DNA of 64,000 bases from an uncultured Dermabacter sp. (lineage in GTDB: Bacteria; Actinomycetota; Actinomycetes; Actinomycetales; Dermabacteraceae). Numbering within the stretch: the first letter of the stretch is position 1; every line of letters begins with the position of its first letter. This document shows, piece after piece, positions 43,673 to 52,509 of this stretch. The translations under genes and the position numbers were made by a program. Location of the stretch: positions 186,001-250,000 of the forward strand of contig CAMXWV010000001.1 in the NCBI GenBank assembly GCA_947252755.1, in the 5' to 3' direction. The notes beneath the pieces were generated by a model. It searched no databases and was not told where the DNA came from. It saw nothing but the letters and a program-made list of their open reading frames with translations.

Positions 43673-44364
43673 GCTCTGCCGCTCAGAGCTCACCGCACCT
43701 GTTCAGCATCGGACAGGTACGGGCCCAGCTGCGCGAGGAGTTCCCCGATCTCACCCACTCCAAACTGCACTTCCTGGAGTCTGAAGGGCTGATCGCTCCG
43801 GTGCGCACCGCATCCGGCTACCGCAAGTACACTGACGCGGACATCGACCGGATCGTCTTCATTCTCCGCGCTCAGCGAGACCGCTTCTGGCCGCTGAAGA
43901 TGATCAAGGCCCATCTCGAATCGGCAGATGACCACGAGGGGCCGGTGCACGGATTGGCTGCGCATGCGCTTGGCCGGCCCGAGGCTGCGCCGGTGCGCCT
44001 CACCCGGATCGAGCTGGCTCGCGAGGCACGCGTTGCGCCCGCGTTCATCACGGAGCTGGAGGAGTACGGACTGCTGCCGCACGGCGCGGACATCTACGGA
44101 CCGCGCGATCTCGACATCGTCATCGCCTGCCGGGACCTGGCACGCACGGGCCTGCAGCCACGGCATCTGGCGCTTGTGCGCTCTACTGCGCAGCGCCAAG
44201 CACATCTGCTGCGTTCAGTCACCACCGCGGCTGTGAAACCAGATGATCCGGCTGCGGCCGAACAGGCCGCCGATGCGGAACGCTTCGGCGCTCGTGCGCT
44301 CCAGTCACTGCACGCGGCACTGCTGAGCGCTGAGCTTGACCATCCGCAGCAGCAGAATCACTGA
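43669..44364 (+). CDS. ftsR: MerR-family transcriptional regulator FtsR
   Basis: 231 residues. N-terminal winged helix of MerR type: FSIGQVRAQLREEFPDLTHSKLHFLESEGLI, followed by RTASGYRKYTDADIDRI. This matches Rv1828/FtsR, which activates ftsZ in corynebacteria. The C-terminal part has a second helical segment (RIELAREARVAPAFITELEEYGLL) resembling a second DNA-binding domain. GTG 43669 overlaps garA (GTGA). Confidence 0.9.
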   Translation: MSSAAQSSPHLFSIGQVRAQLREEFPDLTHSKLHFLESEGLIAPVRTASGYRKYTDADIDRIVFILRAQRDRFWPLKMIKAHLESADDHEGPVHGLAAHALGRPEAAPVRLTRIELAREARVAPAFITELEEYGLLPHGADIYGPRDLDIVIACRDLARTGLQPRHLALVRSTAQRQAHLLRSVTTAAVKPDDPAAAEQAADAERFGARALQSLHAALLSAELDHPQQQNH

Positions 44365-44402
44365 CTCGGCATGTCAAGTTCCCGAAGACGGGTTCCTGAC
44401 TG

Positions 44403-44408
44403 TATCCT
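44403..44408 (+). promoter_or_regulatory. candidate -10 of second merR gene
   Basis: TATCCT lies 53 bases before the GTG start of the next gene. The leader then carries GGAGG at 44451-44455. Confidence 0.35.
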
Positions 44409-44460
44409 GAGCCGAGATGCTTTCCCTCTTCCCCTACGAAAGCGCCACCTGGAGGCTGAA

Positions 44461-45039
<579 letters not shown>

Positions 45040-45096
45040 GAACAGCCTCACCCGGAGTACCTGAGCCGCTTCCGGCCGCCATTCACCAGACAGCGA

Positions 45097-45125
45097 AAAC
45101 CCCGCAGCCTCCAGGTGCGGGGTTT
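45097..45125. terminator. bidirectional terminator after merR
   Basis: AAACCCCGCA (45097-45106) pairs with TGCGGGGTTT (45116-45125) around a nine-base loop. It lies between the converging merR and orphan parA genes, with A/T tails serving both strands. Confidence 0.85.
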
Positions 45126-45192
45126 CGTGATCTGGAATCTCCTGTCATGGTCCAGCGTGGCGCCACGCCGCACATGGCCGTGGGAGCGGCAC

Positions 45193-45987
45193 TCAGGAGT
45201 TCTGGCGCGAGTCCATGATCCCGGAGAGCAGCTCATCGAAGTCCTGCGTGAGCTGTTTCGCTGAGGCGCCCTCATAGGCATGCAGAGGAACAGCGCCACC
45301 CTGGGCCTGCTGAAGGCCCACACGCTCCTCCAGGATGGGGGAGAGGACGCGATCGCCGAACAGGTCTTTCAGCTCCTGCACACGGAACTGATGCTCAACA
45401 CTGCGCGGCCGATAGCGGTTGACGAGAACCCCCAGCGGCTGCAGACGCGGGGCCACCCCAGCTTCTTTCAGCTCGTCAGCAAGCTTCAGCGCACGGTCAG
45501 CGGCGGACACGGCGAAGAAACCGGGCTCGCATACCACGATCGAGCGGTCCGACGCGGCCAGGGCCATCTGCGTCAGGCCATTCAGTGACGGCGGGCAGTC
45601 GATGAGCACCAGGTCGTACTGGTGAGTGCGCTTATTCATTGCATCATGCAGACGCCGCACCCCTCGGCGATCCATCGCGGGGGAGTCCAGCCGAGACGAG
45701 CGATGGGAGCCGGGAATGATGTGCAGGTGACTGCTCGCGCCCGCTTGCGACCAGGGAGTCGGGATGATCGACCGGTCGATCGTCTCTGTCCGGGCAGAGG
45801 CGATGACCTCTGCGATGTCAGGCTCTCCGCCCGGCTCGCCGAGCAGGCCGAGAGTGGTATCAGCCTGGGGGTCCAGGTCCAGCACAAGGGTGTTGATCCC
45901 CTGGTGCAGAGCCGCCGAGGCGAGGCCGAGGGTGACAGACGTCTTGCCGACGCCGCCCTTGAGCGAATAGACACTGACTGCAAACAC
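45193..45987 (-). CDS. orphan ParA-family ATPase
   Basis: 264 residues. Deviant Walker A SLKGGVGKTS at residues ~8-17, DLDPQADTTLGLLG and Walker B LVLIDCPPSLNGLT. No ParB or parS-like gene is adjacent. It starts 33 bases after the PAC2 gene on the same strand. GTG 45987 has no Shine-Dalgarno; TATTCT (minus strand, 45994-45999) lies six bases upstream, which fits a leaderless transcript. Second ParA-type ATPase in the window; it may position a protein or complex rather than DNA. Confidence 0.9.
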   Translation of the reverse strand: MFAVSVYSLKGGVGKTSVTLGLASAALHQGINTLVLDLDPQADTTLGLLGEPGGEPDIAEVIASARTETIDRSIIPTPWSQAGASSHLHIIPGSHRSSRLDSPAMDRRGVRRLHDAMNKRTHQYDLVLIDCPPSLNGLTQMALAASDRSIVVCEPGFFAVSAADRALKLADELKEAGVAPRLQPLGVLVNRYRPRSVEHQFRVQELKDLFGDRVLSPILEERVGLQQAQGGAVPLHAYEGASAKQLTQDFDELLSGIMDSRQNS

Positions 45988-45999
45988 GTGATCAGAATA
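45985..45999 (-). promoter_or_regulatory. candidate leaderless promoter of orphan parA
   Basis: On the minus strand TATTCT (45999-45994) is followed by six bases and then the GTG start codon at 45987. Confidence 0.4.
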
Positions 46000-46020
46000 G
46001 CAAGGTGAGACGGGTCGCGA

Positions 46021-46956
46021 TCAGAGCGACGGTCCCGTGGACGGCGCGTCATCATCGTCATCGCTGATTTGGCGAAGAAAATCCTCAACCTGATCGGAGA
46101 GGTCCTCGGCGCCGGGAATGGGCCGGGTGCTCATGGGCAGCTGGGCGCGAAACCCGTCGAGACGGGTGTAGTTCTTCTCGAACTCGCCCACCATCAGCTG
46201 CAGCTGCTGATTGTCCGCAACGGCTTCATCCAGCTTCGCGCGCACCTCAGCCGCAGTCTGCTCCAGCTCCTCGGTGGGCTCAATGGTGGGCCCGCCCTCA
46301 GTTTCGATGGAGGTGAGCATTGACAGCAGCGCCGGCGCGTATGCCACTTCATGCGCATAGCTGGGGATGTGGGCGGCGAGGCCCACAGCTGCGTGGCCAG
46401 CTTCCGCGAGGCGCGTGGTGAGCAGCAGCGGAAACGCCGAGCGCAGCTCAATCGTACCGGGCATCGGCGCCGGCACGGTCACATCACTCGGCTCAGCTGC
46501 ATACGTGGTGATCGGTGTGGGCCGTGTATGAGGAGTAGCAGTGGGGAAGCCGCTGACCATGATGGTGCGGGTGACGCCCAGCTGCTCCACCACGATCCGG
46601 ATGGCAGCGGCAGTACGCTCCCACTGGAAGGAGGGCTCTGGTCCGCGCAGCAGCAGAAAACCCGGGCCGGTGTCTTCCTCCACCTCCAGCAGCTCGATGC
46701 GCGGCTGCTCATAGCCCATCAAGCGGTCCGCGTCGAGAGTGATCTGCGGTCGGATTGCGCCGTAGTCGATCAGCTGGTCCGCATCCAGCGTGCCTACGAG
46801 TCGATGCTCGTGCGTGGCGAGGATGTGCTGCTCCAGCATTGACTGGATGTCGCCGGAGTCGGCGAAGGCGCCCAGGGTGACCAGCAGGGTGCGTGCCTGC
46901 ACAGAGCGGGAGTCCACATCCCGCTCATAAGCGAACAGCGTGGTGGGATCGAGCAC
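46021..46956 (-). CDS. PAC2-family protein
   Basis: 311 residues of the PAC2 (proteasome assembly chaperone-like) family, as in actinobacterial Rv2125. Visible features are LIDYGAIRPQITLDADR, the VTRTIMVSGFPTATPHTRP segment and GLAAHIPSYAHEVAYAPA; the C terminus is acidic (ISDDDDDA). The frame is open far upstream to 47427, but GTG 46956 is chosen because GGAGGA sits five bases before it and the extra region is antisense to the next gene. The function of the bacterial family is unsettled; an ATP-grasp/proteasome link is only inferred. Confidence 0.85.
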   Translation of the reverse strand: MLDPTTLFAYERDVDSRSVQARTLLVTLGAFADSGDIQSMLEQHILATHEHRLVGTLDADQLIDYGAIRPQITLDADRLMGYEQPRIELLEVEEDTGPGFLLLRGPEPSFQWERTAAAIRIVVEQLGVTRTIMVSGFPTATPHTRPTPITTYAAEPSDVTVPAPMPGTIELRSAFPLLLTTRLAEAGHAAVGLAAHIPSYAHEVAYAPALLSMLTSIETEGGPTIEPTEELEQTAAEVRAKLDEAVADNQQLQLMVGEFEKNYTRLDGFRAQLPMSTRPIPGAEDLSDQVEDFLRQISDDDDDAPSTGPSL

Positions 46957-47109
46957 GGCTCCTCCGATCAGCGACGACAGCGGATAGGCGATCTGGCGAG
47001 CCGTCAATAATCGGACGACGAGTCCGCACCGGCCCAGATGCCTCAAGAACACAGACACCTGAAGAACAGCAGAGCACGCTCGGATTATTCCATCCTGCAC
47101 GCTCCTTGT

Positions 47110-47124
47110 GATACTGAGCGCATG
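47110..47124 (+). promoter_or_regulatory. candidate leaderless promoter of the DUF2252 gene
   Basis: TGTGATACT (47107-47115) contains an extended TG and GATACT as -10. ATG 47122 begins six bases later without a Shine-Dalgarno. Confidence 0.4.
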
Positions 47125-48492
47125 AGCATTCGTCGATTCCTTCCGCCGGGCGGCACCGCCGCTGATGCGATGGCGGCCGGTCACGCGCTGCGATCCGAGA
47201 GTCCGCTCAAGGACCACGCGCACCTGAATCTGCCGCAGCAGCGGGACATACTCGCCGTCATCGAAGGCACGCACCGCCAGCGGATCCCCGAACTCGTGGG
47301 AGTGCGAGTGAATCGCATGCGGCAGAGCGCCTACGCCTACTATCGGGGCACCGCGGAGATGATGGCCGCGGACCTCTCCCACAGTGCTCGCAGCGGCATC
47401 CGCACGGTCATCAGCGGCGATGCCCACCTGGGGAACTTCGGCCTCTACGCCTCTCCGGAGCGGCGCCTCGTGTTTGACCTCAATGACTTCGATGAGGCAG
47501 GCATCGGCCCGTGGGAGTGGGATGTCAAGCGGCTGCTGACGAGCTTCGTGCTTGAGCTTCGAGAGCAGGGCGCATCAGCTTCAGAGATTCACGACGAGCT
47601 GGTGGAGGTTGCGTCGGCCTACCGGCTGATGCTCGATGCGCTGGTGTTCATGGACGCCACCGACCGGTATTTCGCTTCTGTGGAGGCGGGAGATCTGATC
47701 GCCACGGGGCACCGGTCCTTCTTCAAGTCCGTGAACAAGGCGCGGCGCCGCACCAGTGAGCAGTCACTGGGCAAGATCGCCGAGCGGGATGAGGACGGCC
47801 GCTTGCGGCTCGCGCTGCAGCCGCCGCTGCTCATTCCCTACCCCGATGAGCGCAAAGAGCATATGAACTACCGCTTCCAGGAGTACCTGCGCACACTGCT
47901 CAGCGACCGCGCTCTGCTGCTCAGCCAGTACCGGATCGTGGATGTGGCGCGTCGGGTGGTGGGTGTGTCCAGTGTGGGCACGCACTGCTCAGTAGTGCTG
48001 CTGCAGGGACCGCAGGGGGAGCCGCTCGTGCTGCAGATCAAAGAATCACTGCGATCCGTGCTCACCTCGCACGGCGGACTGGAGGGAGTGATCCCCAAGG
48101 GCGCGGAGCACGACGCACGCCACTGCTACCGAGTGACCGAATCCCAGCGGATCCTGCAGAGTGCCTCAGACCCGTTTCTTGGCCGCACCGTCGACGTGGA
48201 CGGGAGAAACTTCTTCTGGCGCCAGTTCCGTGACATGAAGGGAAGCTTCAACCTGAAGAGCGCCGGGCGCAGCGAAGTGCGAGCGTACGCAACACTGTGC
48301 GCGCGGCAGTTGGCCCGCGCACATGCCCAGAGCCCGGACTCAGCAGCGATCGCGGGGTACACGAAGAACGCGTCGGAGTTCGACCATGCGCTCTCGCACT
48401 GGGCGAAGGCGTATGCGGATGTGATCGAGCAGGATTACGGCGTGTTCATGGAGGCCGTGGAGGAGGGACGTCTGCCGGTGACCGACGGCTGA
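47122..48492 (+). CDS. DUF2252 family protein
   Basis: 456 residues of the DUF2252 family. Kinase-like fold features: AYYRGTAEMMAADL, the ISGDAHLGNFGLY motif (resembling the HGDxHxxN loop of aminoglycoside-phosphotransferase-like kinases), FDLNDFDEAGIGPWEWDVKRL, KIAERDEDG, and C-terminal RQFRDMKGSFNL. The H-x-N and DFD elements suggest phosphotransfer, but no biochemical function is known to me. It is divergent from the PAC2 gene. ATG 47122 is the family start. Confidence 0.88.
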   Translation: MSIRRFLPPGGTAADAMAAGHALRSESPLKDHAHLNLPQQRDILAVIEGTHRQRIPELVGVRVNRMRQSAYAYYRGTAEMMAADLSHSARSGIRTVISGDAHLGNFGLYASPERRLVFDLNDFDEAGIGPWEWDVKRLLTSFVLELREQGASASEIHDELVEVASAYRLMLDALVFMDATDRYFASVEAGDLIATGHRSFFKSVNKARRRTSEQSLGKIAERDEDGRLRLALQPPLLIPYPDERKEHMNYRFQEYLRTLLSDRALLLSQYRIVDVARRVVGVSSVGTHCSVVLLQGPQGEPLVLQIKESLRSVLTSHGGLEGVIPKGAEHDARHCYRVTESQRILQSASDPFLGRTVDVDGRNFFWRQFRDMKGSFNLKSAGRSEVRAYATLCARQLARAHAQSPDSAAIAGYTKNASEFDHALSHWAKAYADVIEQDYGVFMEAVEEGRLPVTDG

Positions 48493-48501
48493 GCGCCTGG
48501 A

Positions 48502-48517
48502 TAGGATCTCTGCCATG
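48502..48517 (+). promoter_or_regulatory. candidate leaderless promoter of trhO
   Basis: TAGGAT (48502-48507) is followed by seven bases and then ATG 48515; no ribosome-binding site is seen. Confidence 0.4.
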
Positions 48518-49396
48518 GCCATCCCGAAGATCATCCTGTTCTATGTGTTCACTCCGCTCGCTGATCCGGAGGCGGTGCGCCTGTGGCAGCACACACTCTG
48601 CGAAGCGAACGGCCTCAAAGGCAGGATCATCATCTCCAAGGACGGCATCAACGCCACCGTGGGCGGGGAGCTTGAGGATGTCAAACGCTACGTGCGCGGC
48701 ACCCGCGCCTACGCCCCGTTCAAGCACGCGGACATCAAATGGTCAGACGGCATCGGGGATGACTTCCCACGGCTCAGTGTGAAAGTCCGGCCCGAACTCG
48801 TCACCTTCACCGTTCCTGAAGAGGTTGTGGTGGGGGAGAGCGGCGTGATCGGGGGAGGCCGCCATCTGAAGCCGGAAGAGCTGCATCAGCTGGTGGAGGA
48901 ACGTGGGGAGGACGTGGTGTTCTTCGACGGCCGCAATGCCATGGAGGCGGAGATCGGCCGTTTCCAGAACGCGGTCATCCCCGCCACAGACACCACCCGA
49001 GACTTCATCGATGAGATCGAGTCTGGAAAGTATGACCACCTCAAGGACAAACCGGTGGTCACCTACTGCACCGGTGGCATCCGGTGCGAGGTGCTGACAG
49101 TGCTGATGAAGAACCGCGGGTTCGGCGATGTGTACCAGCTGGACGGGGGCATCGTCCGCTACGGCGAAAAGTACGGCAATGACGGGCTGTGGAACGGTTC
49201 GCTGTACGTGTTCGACAAGCGCATGCATATGGAGTTCGGCGAGGGAGCAGAGTCCCTAGGGCAGTGCGTGCACTGCGGGACGAAGACTCCGGTGTTCGTC
49301 AACTGCGCGAACACGTCCTGCCGGCGCCAATACCTTCGCTGTGAGGACTGCACCCGCAGCGGCAAGGCCTTGACCTGCGGCCAGTGCGGCCACTGA
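48515..49396 (+). CDS. trhO: tRNA uridine(34) hydroxylase TrhO (rhodanese-related)
   Basis: 293 residues. N-terminal acylphosphatase-like domain (GLKGRIIISKDGINATVGG) and a central rhodanese domain with the active-site Cys in YCTGGIRCE (about residue 188). A Cys-rich C terminus follows (CVHCGTK, CANTSCRRQYLRCEDC, CGQCGH), likely zinc-binding. Homologues use O2 to hydroxylate uridine 34 of certain tRNAs. It stands alone after the DUF2252 gene. Confidence 0.94.
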   Translation: MAIPKIILFYVFTPLADPEAVRLWQHTLCEANGLKGRIIISKDGINATVGGELEDVKRYVRGTRAYAPFKHADIKWSDGIGDDFPRLSVKVRPELVTFTVPEEVVVGESGVIGGGRHLKPEELHQLVEERGEDVVFFDGRNAMEAEIGRFQNAVIPATDTTRDFIDEIESGKYDHLKDKPVVTYCTGGIRCEVLTVLMKNRGFGDVYQLDGGIVRYGEKYGNDGLWNGSLYVFDKRMHMEFGEGAESLGQCVHCGTKTPVFVNCANTSCRRQYLRCEDCTRSGKALTCGQCGH

Positions 49397-49435
49397 GCGT
49401 TCACCCGCCGTTCATTCATCGATCCCTCAGGAACC

Positions 49436-49502
49436 TTAAGTCTTAAGCGTAGGCTATTAACCCTAATGGCCTAACGGTGCCCGGAGTGCGCTGAGCACTC
49501 CG
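49436..49502 (+). promoter_or_regulatory. AT-rich promoter region and hairpin before the 49540 gene
   Basis: TTAAGtCTTAA (49436-49446) is a perfect palindrome around one base. It is followed by TAGGCT (49450-49455) and TTAACCCTAA, an unusually AT-rich island for this genome. Further on, CGGAGTGC (49482-49489) pairs with GCACTCCG (49495-49502) in an 8-bp hairpin. The hairpin could terminate trhO or lie in the leader of the next gene. Confidence 0.45.
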
Positions 49503-49539
49503 GTTCGTGCAGCTTTCCCCCGGTCACGAGGAGGTTCCC

Positions 49540-50172
49540 TTGGCTCAGGCTCGATCACTGGTCGGCAACGGCTTCACCACGTTCGCCGGCCGCTCGATCG
49601 CAGTGCCCGCGGCTCCCGGATTCCGCAGCATCCAAGAGATCGCTGCCGATCTGGAGATCACCCATGCGCTGTCCACTCAGCTCTGCCTGTCCGAATGGGC
49701 GCAGCGAGTGGTGCCGGATCCCCAGCATGACCGCTGGTGCTACCGGGTGGGGGAGCGCCTCATCATGCCCACCGAGGGAGTGCAGGCGCTGGTGGATGTA
49801 GAGACCGTTGACCCGACTGACATCGACTATCTGAATGTGCGCGTGGGTCCGGCAACCGCCGATGCGACTGAGGACCCACGACTGTTTCAGGGTGTGCACG
49901 CGTCGCTGAGCGAGGGGGAGCTGTACGACGCGGTCACACGCTGGTGGCCGGTGACGAACGAAGCCGAATGGGTCGGGAAGCTCTTTGTGGCCTCGATCGC
50001 GGGATTCGTGGTATTGACCGGGCGGATCACCGGCGCTGAGAAGTCACGGACAACCCAGCGGGTGGCATTCGAGGTTGACACCGATGATGCTGAAGCGCGC
50101 GAACACTTCGCCGGCAAGCGAATCCCGGTGTTCCGAGGCGGCGCCACACTGATGCGGCGCGCCCGGGCCTGA
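49540..50172 (+). CDS. uncharacterised protein, possible DNA-binding
   Basis: 210 residues, not firmly recognised. The first third has SIQEIAADLEITHALSTQL, which could be a helix-turn-helix. The C-terminal ~90 residues (ELYDAVTRWWPV, FVASIAGFVVLTGRI, RVAFEVDT, EHFAGKRIPVFRGGATLMR) resemble a small domain found at the ends of various actinobacterial proteins (pattern EATRxWW...GVVxxVY...RWxFxG), which is an impression only. TTG 49540 is decided by GAGGAGG (49528-49534) five bases upstream; GTG 49507 would place that site inside the gene. It is monocistronic. Confidence 0.75.
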   Translation: MAQARSLVGNGFTTFAGRSIAVPAAPGFRSIQEIAADLEITHALSTQLCLSEWAQRVVPDPQHDRWCYRVGERLIMPTEGVQALVDVETVDPTDIDYLNVRVGPATADATEDPRLFQGVHASLSEGELYDAVTRWWPVTNEAEWVGKLFVASIAGFVVLTGRITGAEKSRTTQRVAFEVDTDDAEAREHFAGKRIPVFRGGATLMRRARA

Positions 50173-50592
50173 GATGCAGCGCATTCAGCTCTGATCTGGC
50201 GGTGCTGAACATTCCCTGCTGACCGGAGTCCACCGGGAAGCTGCTCGGGCGAGTAGGGTCGCAACCCCTCACTGACTTTACATAACGTACATTATCGGCG
50301 TTATAGGCGGGGTGTGAAGCCGGTGCGAATGCGACCGGAACCGGCCTCTGGCATCCATGCGCTCTCGCGACACTGAACTGATGTGGTGCTTTGCACATGT
50401 GTTTGCTGGATCACGCTTAGAATGAACGCACGATGACCGTCCGTCAACGATGACGCAAAGGATTTTCTCGGCGCGCTGACGGGTGGATATACACAGTGTG
50501 CAGCGTTGTTCTCTGGCGCCGCACCGACCATGACCCTGTTCCTCCCTTGCTTGCCCCTGTCCCTGTGTCCCCGGTCCTGAGGTTGCCTCTCC
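50173..50592 (+). promoter_or_regulatory. 420-bp region upstream of the sugar ABC operon
   Basis: No convincing gene. ATAACGTACATTAT (50282-50295) is a near-perfect palindrome (12 of 14 positions), with CGTTAT repeated at 50299-50304, forming an AT-rich operator-like island. TAGAAT (50418-50423) is a good -10 and would give a leader of about 160 bases. I saw no riboswitch fold. Confidence 0.4.
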
Positions 50593-51534
50593 ATGTCTGT
50601 CTCTGACTCCGCGGCCGGCGCTGCTTCAGCGCCCACACCGCCGAAGCGGAATCGACGCTCCGCCCGAACACGTCGTGATTTCTGGGTATTCCTGGCGTTC
50701 GCCGCACCCAACCTGATCCTCATCGCTCTGTTCACCTACCGCCCGCTGGTGACGAACCTCCAGTATTCGCTGCTGGACTGGACGCTCGGCTCGGACACCG
50801 CGCAGTTCATCGGGCTCGGCAACTACATCGAGTTCCTCACCTCGGACAGCGGCCGCCAGGTCATGTGGATCACTCTGGTATTCACCGCGGCCACCGTTGG
50901 CGGGTCCATGGTGCTGGGCCTGCTGTTCGCCGTGGCGATGAACAAGAAGGTTCCCGGGCGCACCGTGGCCCGCACCGCGATCTTTGCGCCGTACGTGCTC
51001 TCCGGTGTGGGTGTGGGCCTGGTGTGGCTGTTCATCTTCGACCCGAACTTCGGGGTGCTCGCTTGGATCCTGCGCCAGATCGCCGTGACCAGCCCGGAAT
51101 GGACCACCGAGCCGCGGTGGGCGCTGGCCATGGTCATCATCGTGTACGTGTGGAAGAACCTCGGCTACTGCGCCATCGTGTACCTGGGCGGTCTGCAGTC
51201 TCTGCCCACCGAGGTGCTGCAGGCTGCTGAGCTCGACGGGGCCGGACCGATCCGCCGTTTCTGGTCGATTGCACTGCCGCTGCTGTCCCCCACCACGTTC
51301 TTTCTGCTGATCACCACGATCCTCAATTCGCTGCAGGCGTTTGACATCATCCGCATTATGACGCCGCTCGGCAACGGCACGAACGTGATGATCTTCGAGA
51401 TCTACCTGCAGGCATTCGGCGGGTACTCCCGTGCCGGCTACTCCGCGGCGATCGCCATCATCCTGTTCGTGTTCCTGCTGCTGATCACCGTGCTCCAGGT
51501 CCGCTACGTGGAGAGGAAGGTGCATTACGCATGA
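50593..51534 (+). CDS. carbohydrate ABC transporter permease, MalF/UgpA type
   Basis: 313 residues. After a polar Arg-rich N terminus, six hydrophobic segments are visible. The EAA loop, which docks the ATPase, reads EVLQAAELDGAGPIRRFWSIALPLL (about residue 215). The final permease signature and the C-terminal SAAIAIILFVFLLLITVLQVRY match UgpA/MalF-like sugar permeases. ATG 50593 has GAGG upstream. Overlaps the second permease by four bases. Confidence 0.93.
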   Translation: MSVSDSAAGAASAPTPPKRNRRSARTRRDFWVFLAFAAPNLILIALFTYRPLVTNLQYSLLDWTLGSDTAQFIGLGNYIEFLTSDSGRQVMWITLVFTAATVGGSMVLGLLFAVAMNKKVPGRTVARTAIFAPYVLSGVGVGLVWLFIFDPNFGVLAWILRQIAVTSPEWTTEPRWALAMVIIVYVWKNLGYCAIVYLGGLQSLPTEVLQAAELDGAGPIRRFWSIALPLLSPTTFFLLITTILNSLQAFDIIRIMTPLGNGTNVMIFEIYLQAFGGYSRAGYSAAIAIILFVFLLLITVLQVRYVERKVHYA

Positions 51535-52439
51535 GCACCTCAGCACCCGCTGCCGTCACCAGCTCCGGTCAGGAGATCCGCTACCGCAACACCGGGCCGT
51601 TCAGCCGGCAGAACCTCGTGGCCACCCTGGTGGGCGGCTATCTTCCGCTGCTGCTCGCCACGCTCGTTGTGGCACTGCCGCTGCTCTGGATGGTGATCAG
51701 CTCATTCAAAGCACCCCAGGAGCTCGTCACCCGGGATCTTGTGGTGCTGCCGGAGACCCCCAGCCTGCAGAACTACCGCACCGCCATGAGCACGGTGCCG
51801 ATCCCCCGGTTCTTCCTGAACTCGGTGATCGTCACCACGATCGGATCGGTCATCAAGATCGTGCTCGCGATCTTCACTGCCTACGCGTTGGTGTTCGTGC
51901 GGTTCCCGTTCAAACGGCTCATCTTCGTGCTCATCCTGGTGGCGCTGATGGTGCCGCCGCAGGTGGCGATCCTGCCGAACTATGTGCTCATCGCCTCCTT
52001 GGGCGGCGAGAACACCTACTGGGGCATCATCCTGCCGGGCCTCGGCACCGCATTCGGCACCTTCCTGCTGCGCCAACAGTTCCTGTCCATCCCGCCGAGC
52101 ATCCTCGAAGCGGCGATGCTCGATGGGGCCGGGCATTGGAAGTCCCTGTGGCGGGTGGTGGTCCCGATCTCCGTGCCCTCCATTGCCACCGTGGCGCTGG
52201 TGACGATTGTGAGCGAGTGGAATGACTACATCTGGCCGCTGATCATCGTGACCGATTCTTCGATGATGACGCTGCCGGTGGGACTCACTGCCCTGTCCAA
52301 CACCGAGGGCAACACCGGCTCTGGCTGGGGCATCCTCATGGCCGGCGCGGTGCTCATCATCATCCCGATCCTGGTGGTGTTCGCCATGCTGCAGCGCTAC
52401 ATCGTCTCGGGCCTCACCCAGGGCTCCGTCACCGGCTGA
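51531..52439 (+). CDS. carbohydrate ABC transporter permease, MalG/UgpE type
   Basis: 302 residues with six membrane segments. The EAA loop is ILEAAMLDGAGHWKSLWRVVVPI (about residue 205). PLLWMVISSFK near the N terminus and WNDYIWPLIIV are typical of the UgpE/MalG partner. It starts inside the preceding permease gene (ATGA). The binding protein is encoded 70 bases downstream. Confidence 0.93.
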   Translation: MSTSAPAAVTSSGQEIRYRNTGPFSRQNLVATLVGGYLPLLLATLVVALPLLWMVISSFKAPQELVTRDLVVLPETPSLQNYRTAMSTVPIPRFFLNSVIVTTIGSVIKIVLAIFTAYALVFVRFPFKRLIFVLILVALMVPPQVAILPNYVLIASLGGENTYWGIILPGLGTAFGTFLLRQQFLSIPPSILEAAMLDGAGHWKSLWRVVVPISVPSIATVALVTIVSEWNDYIWPLIIVTDSSMMTLPVGLTALSNTEGNTGSGWGILMAGAVLIIIPILVVFAMLQRYIVSGLTQGSVTG

Positions 52440-52509
52440 GACGCCCCGTCCGTCTCCCCCTCGTTTTATCCACCTGATTCCTTTCACCCATCCAGAGAAA
52501 AGAGAACAC

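Noticed and set aside
46957..47427. N-terminal extension of the PAC2 gene
   Set aside because: Overlaps the start of the DUF2252 gene in antisense, and GTG 46956 has a proper ribosome-binding site.
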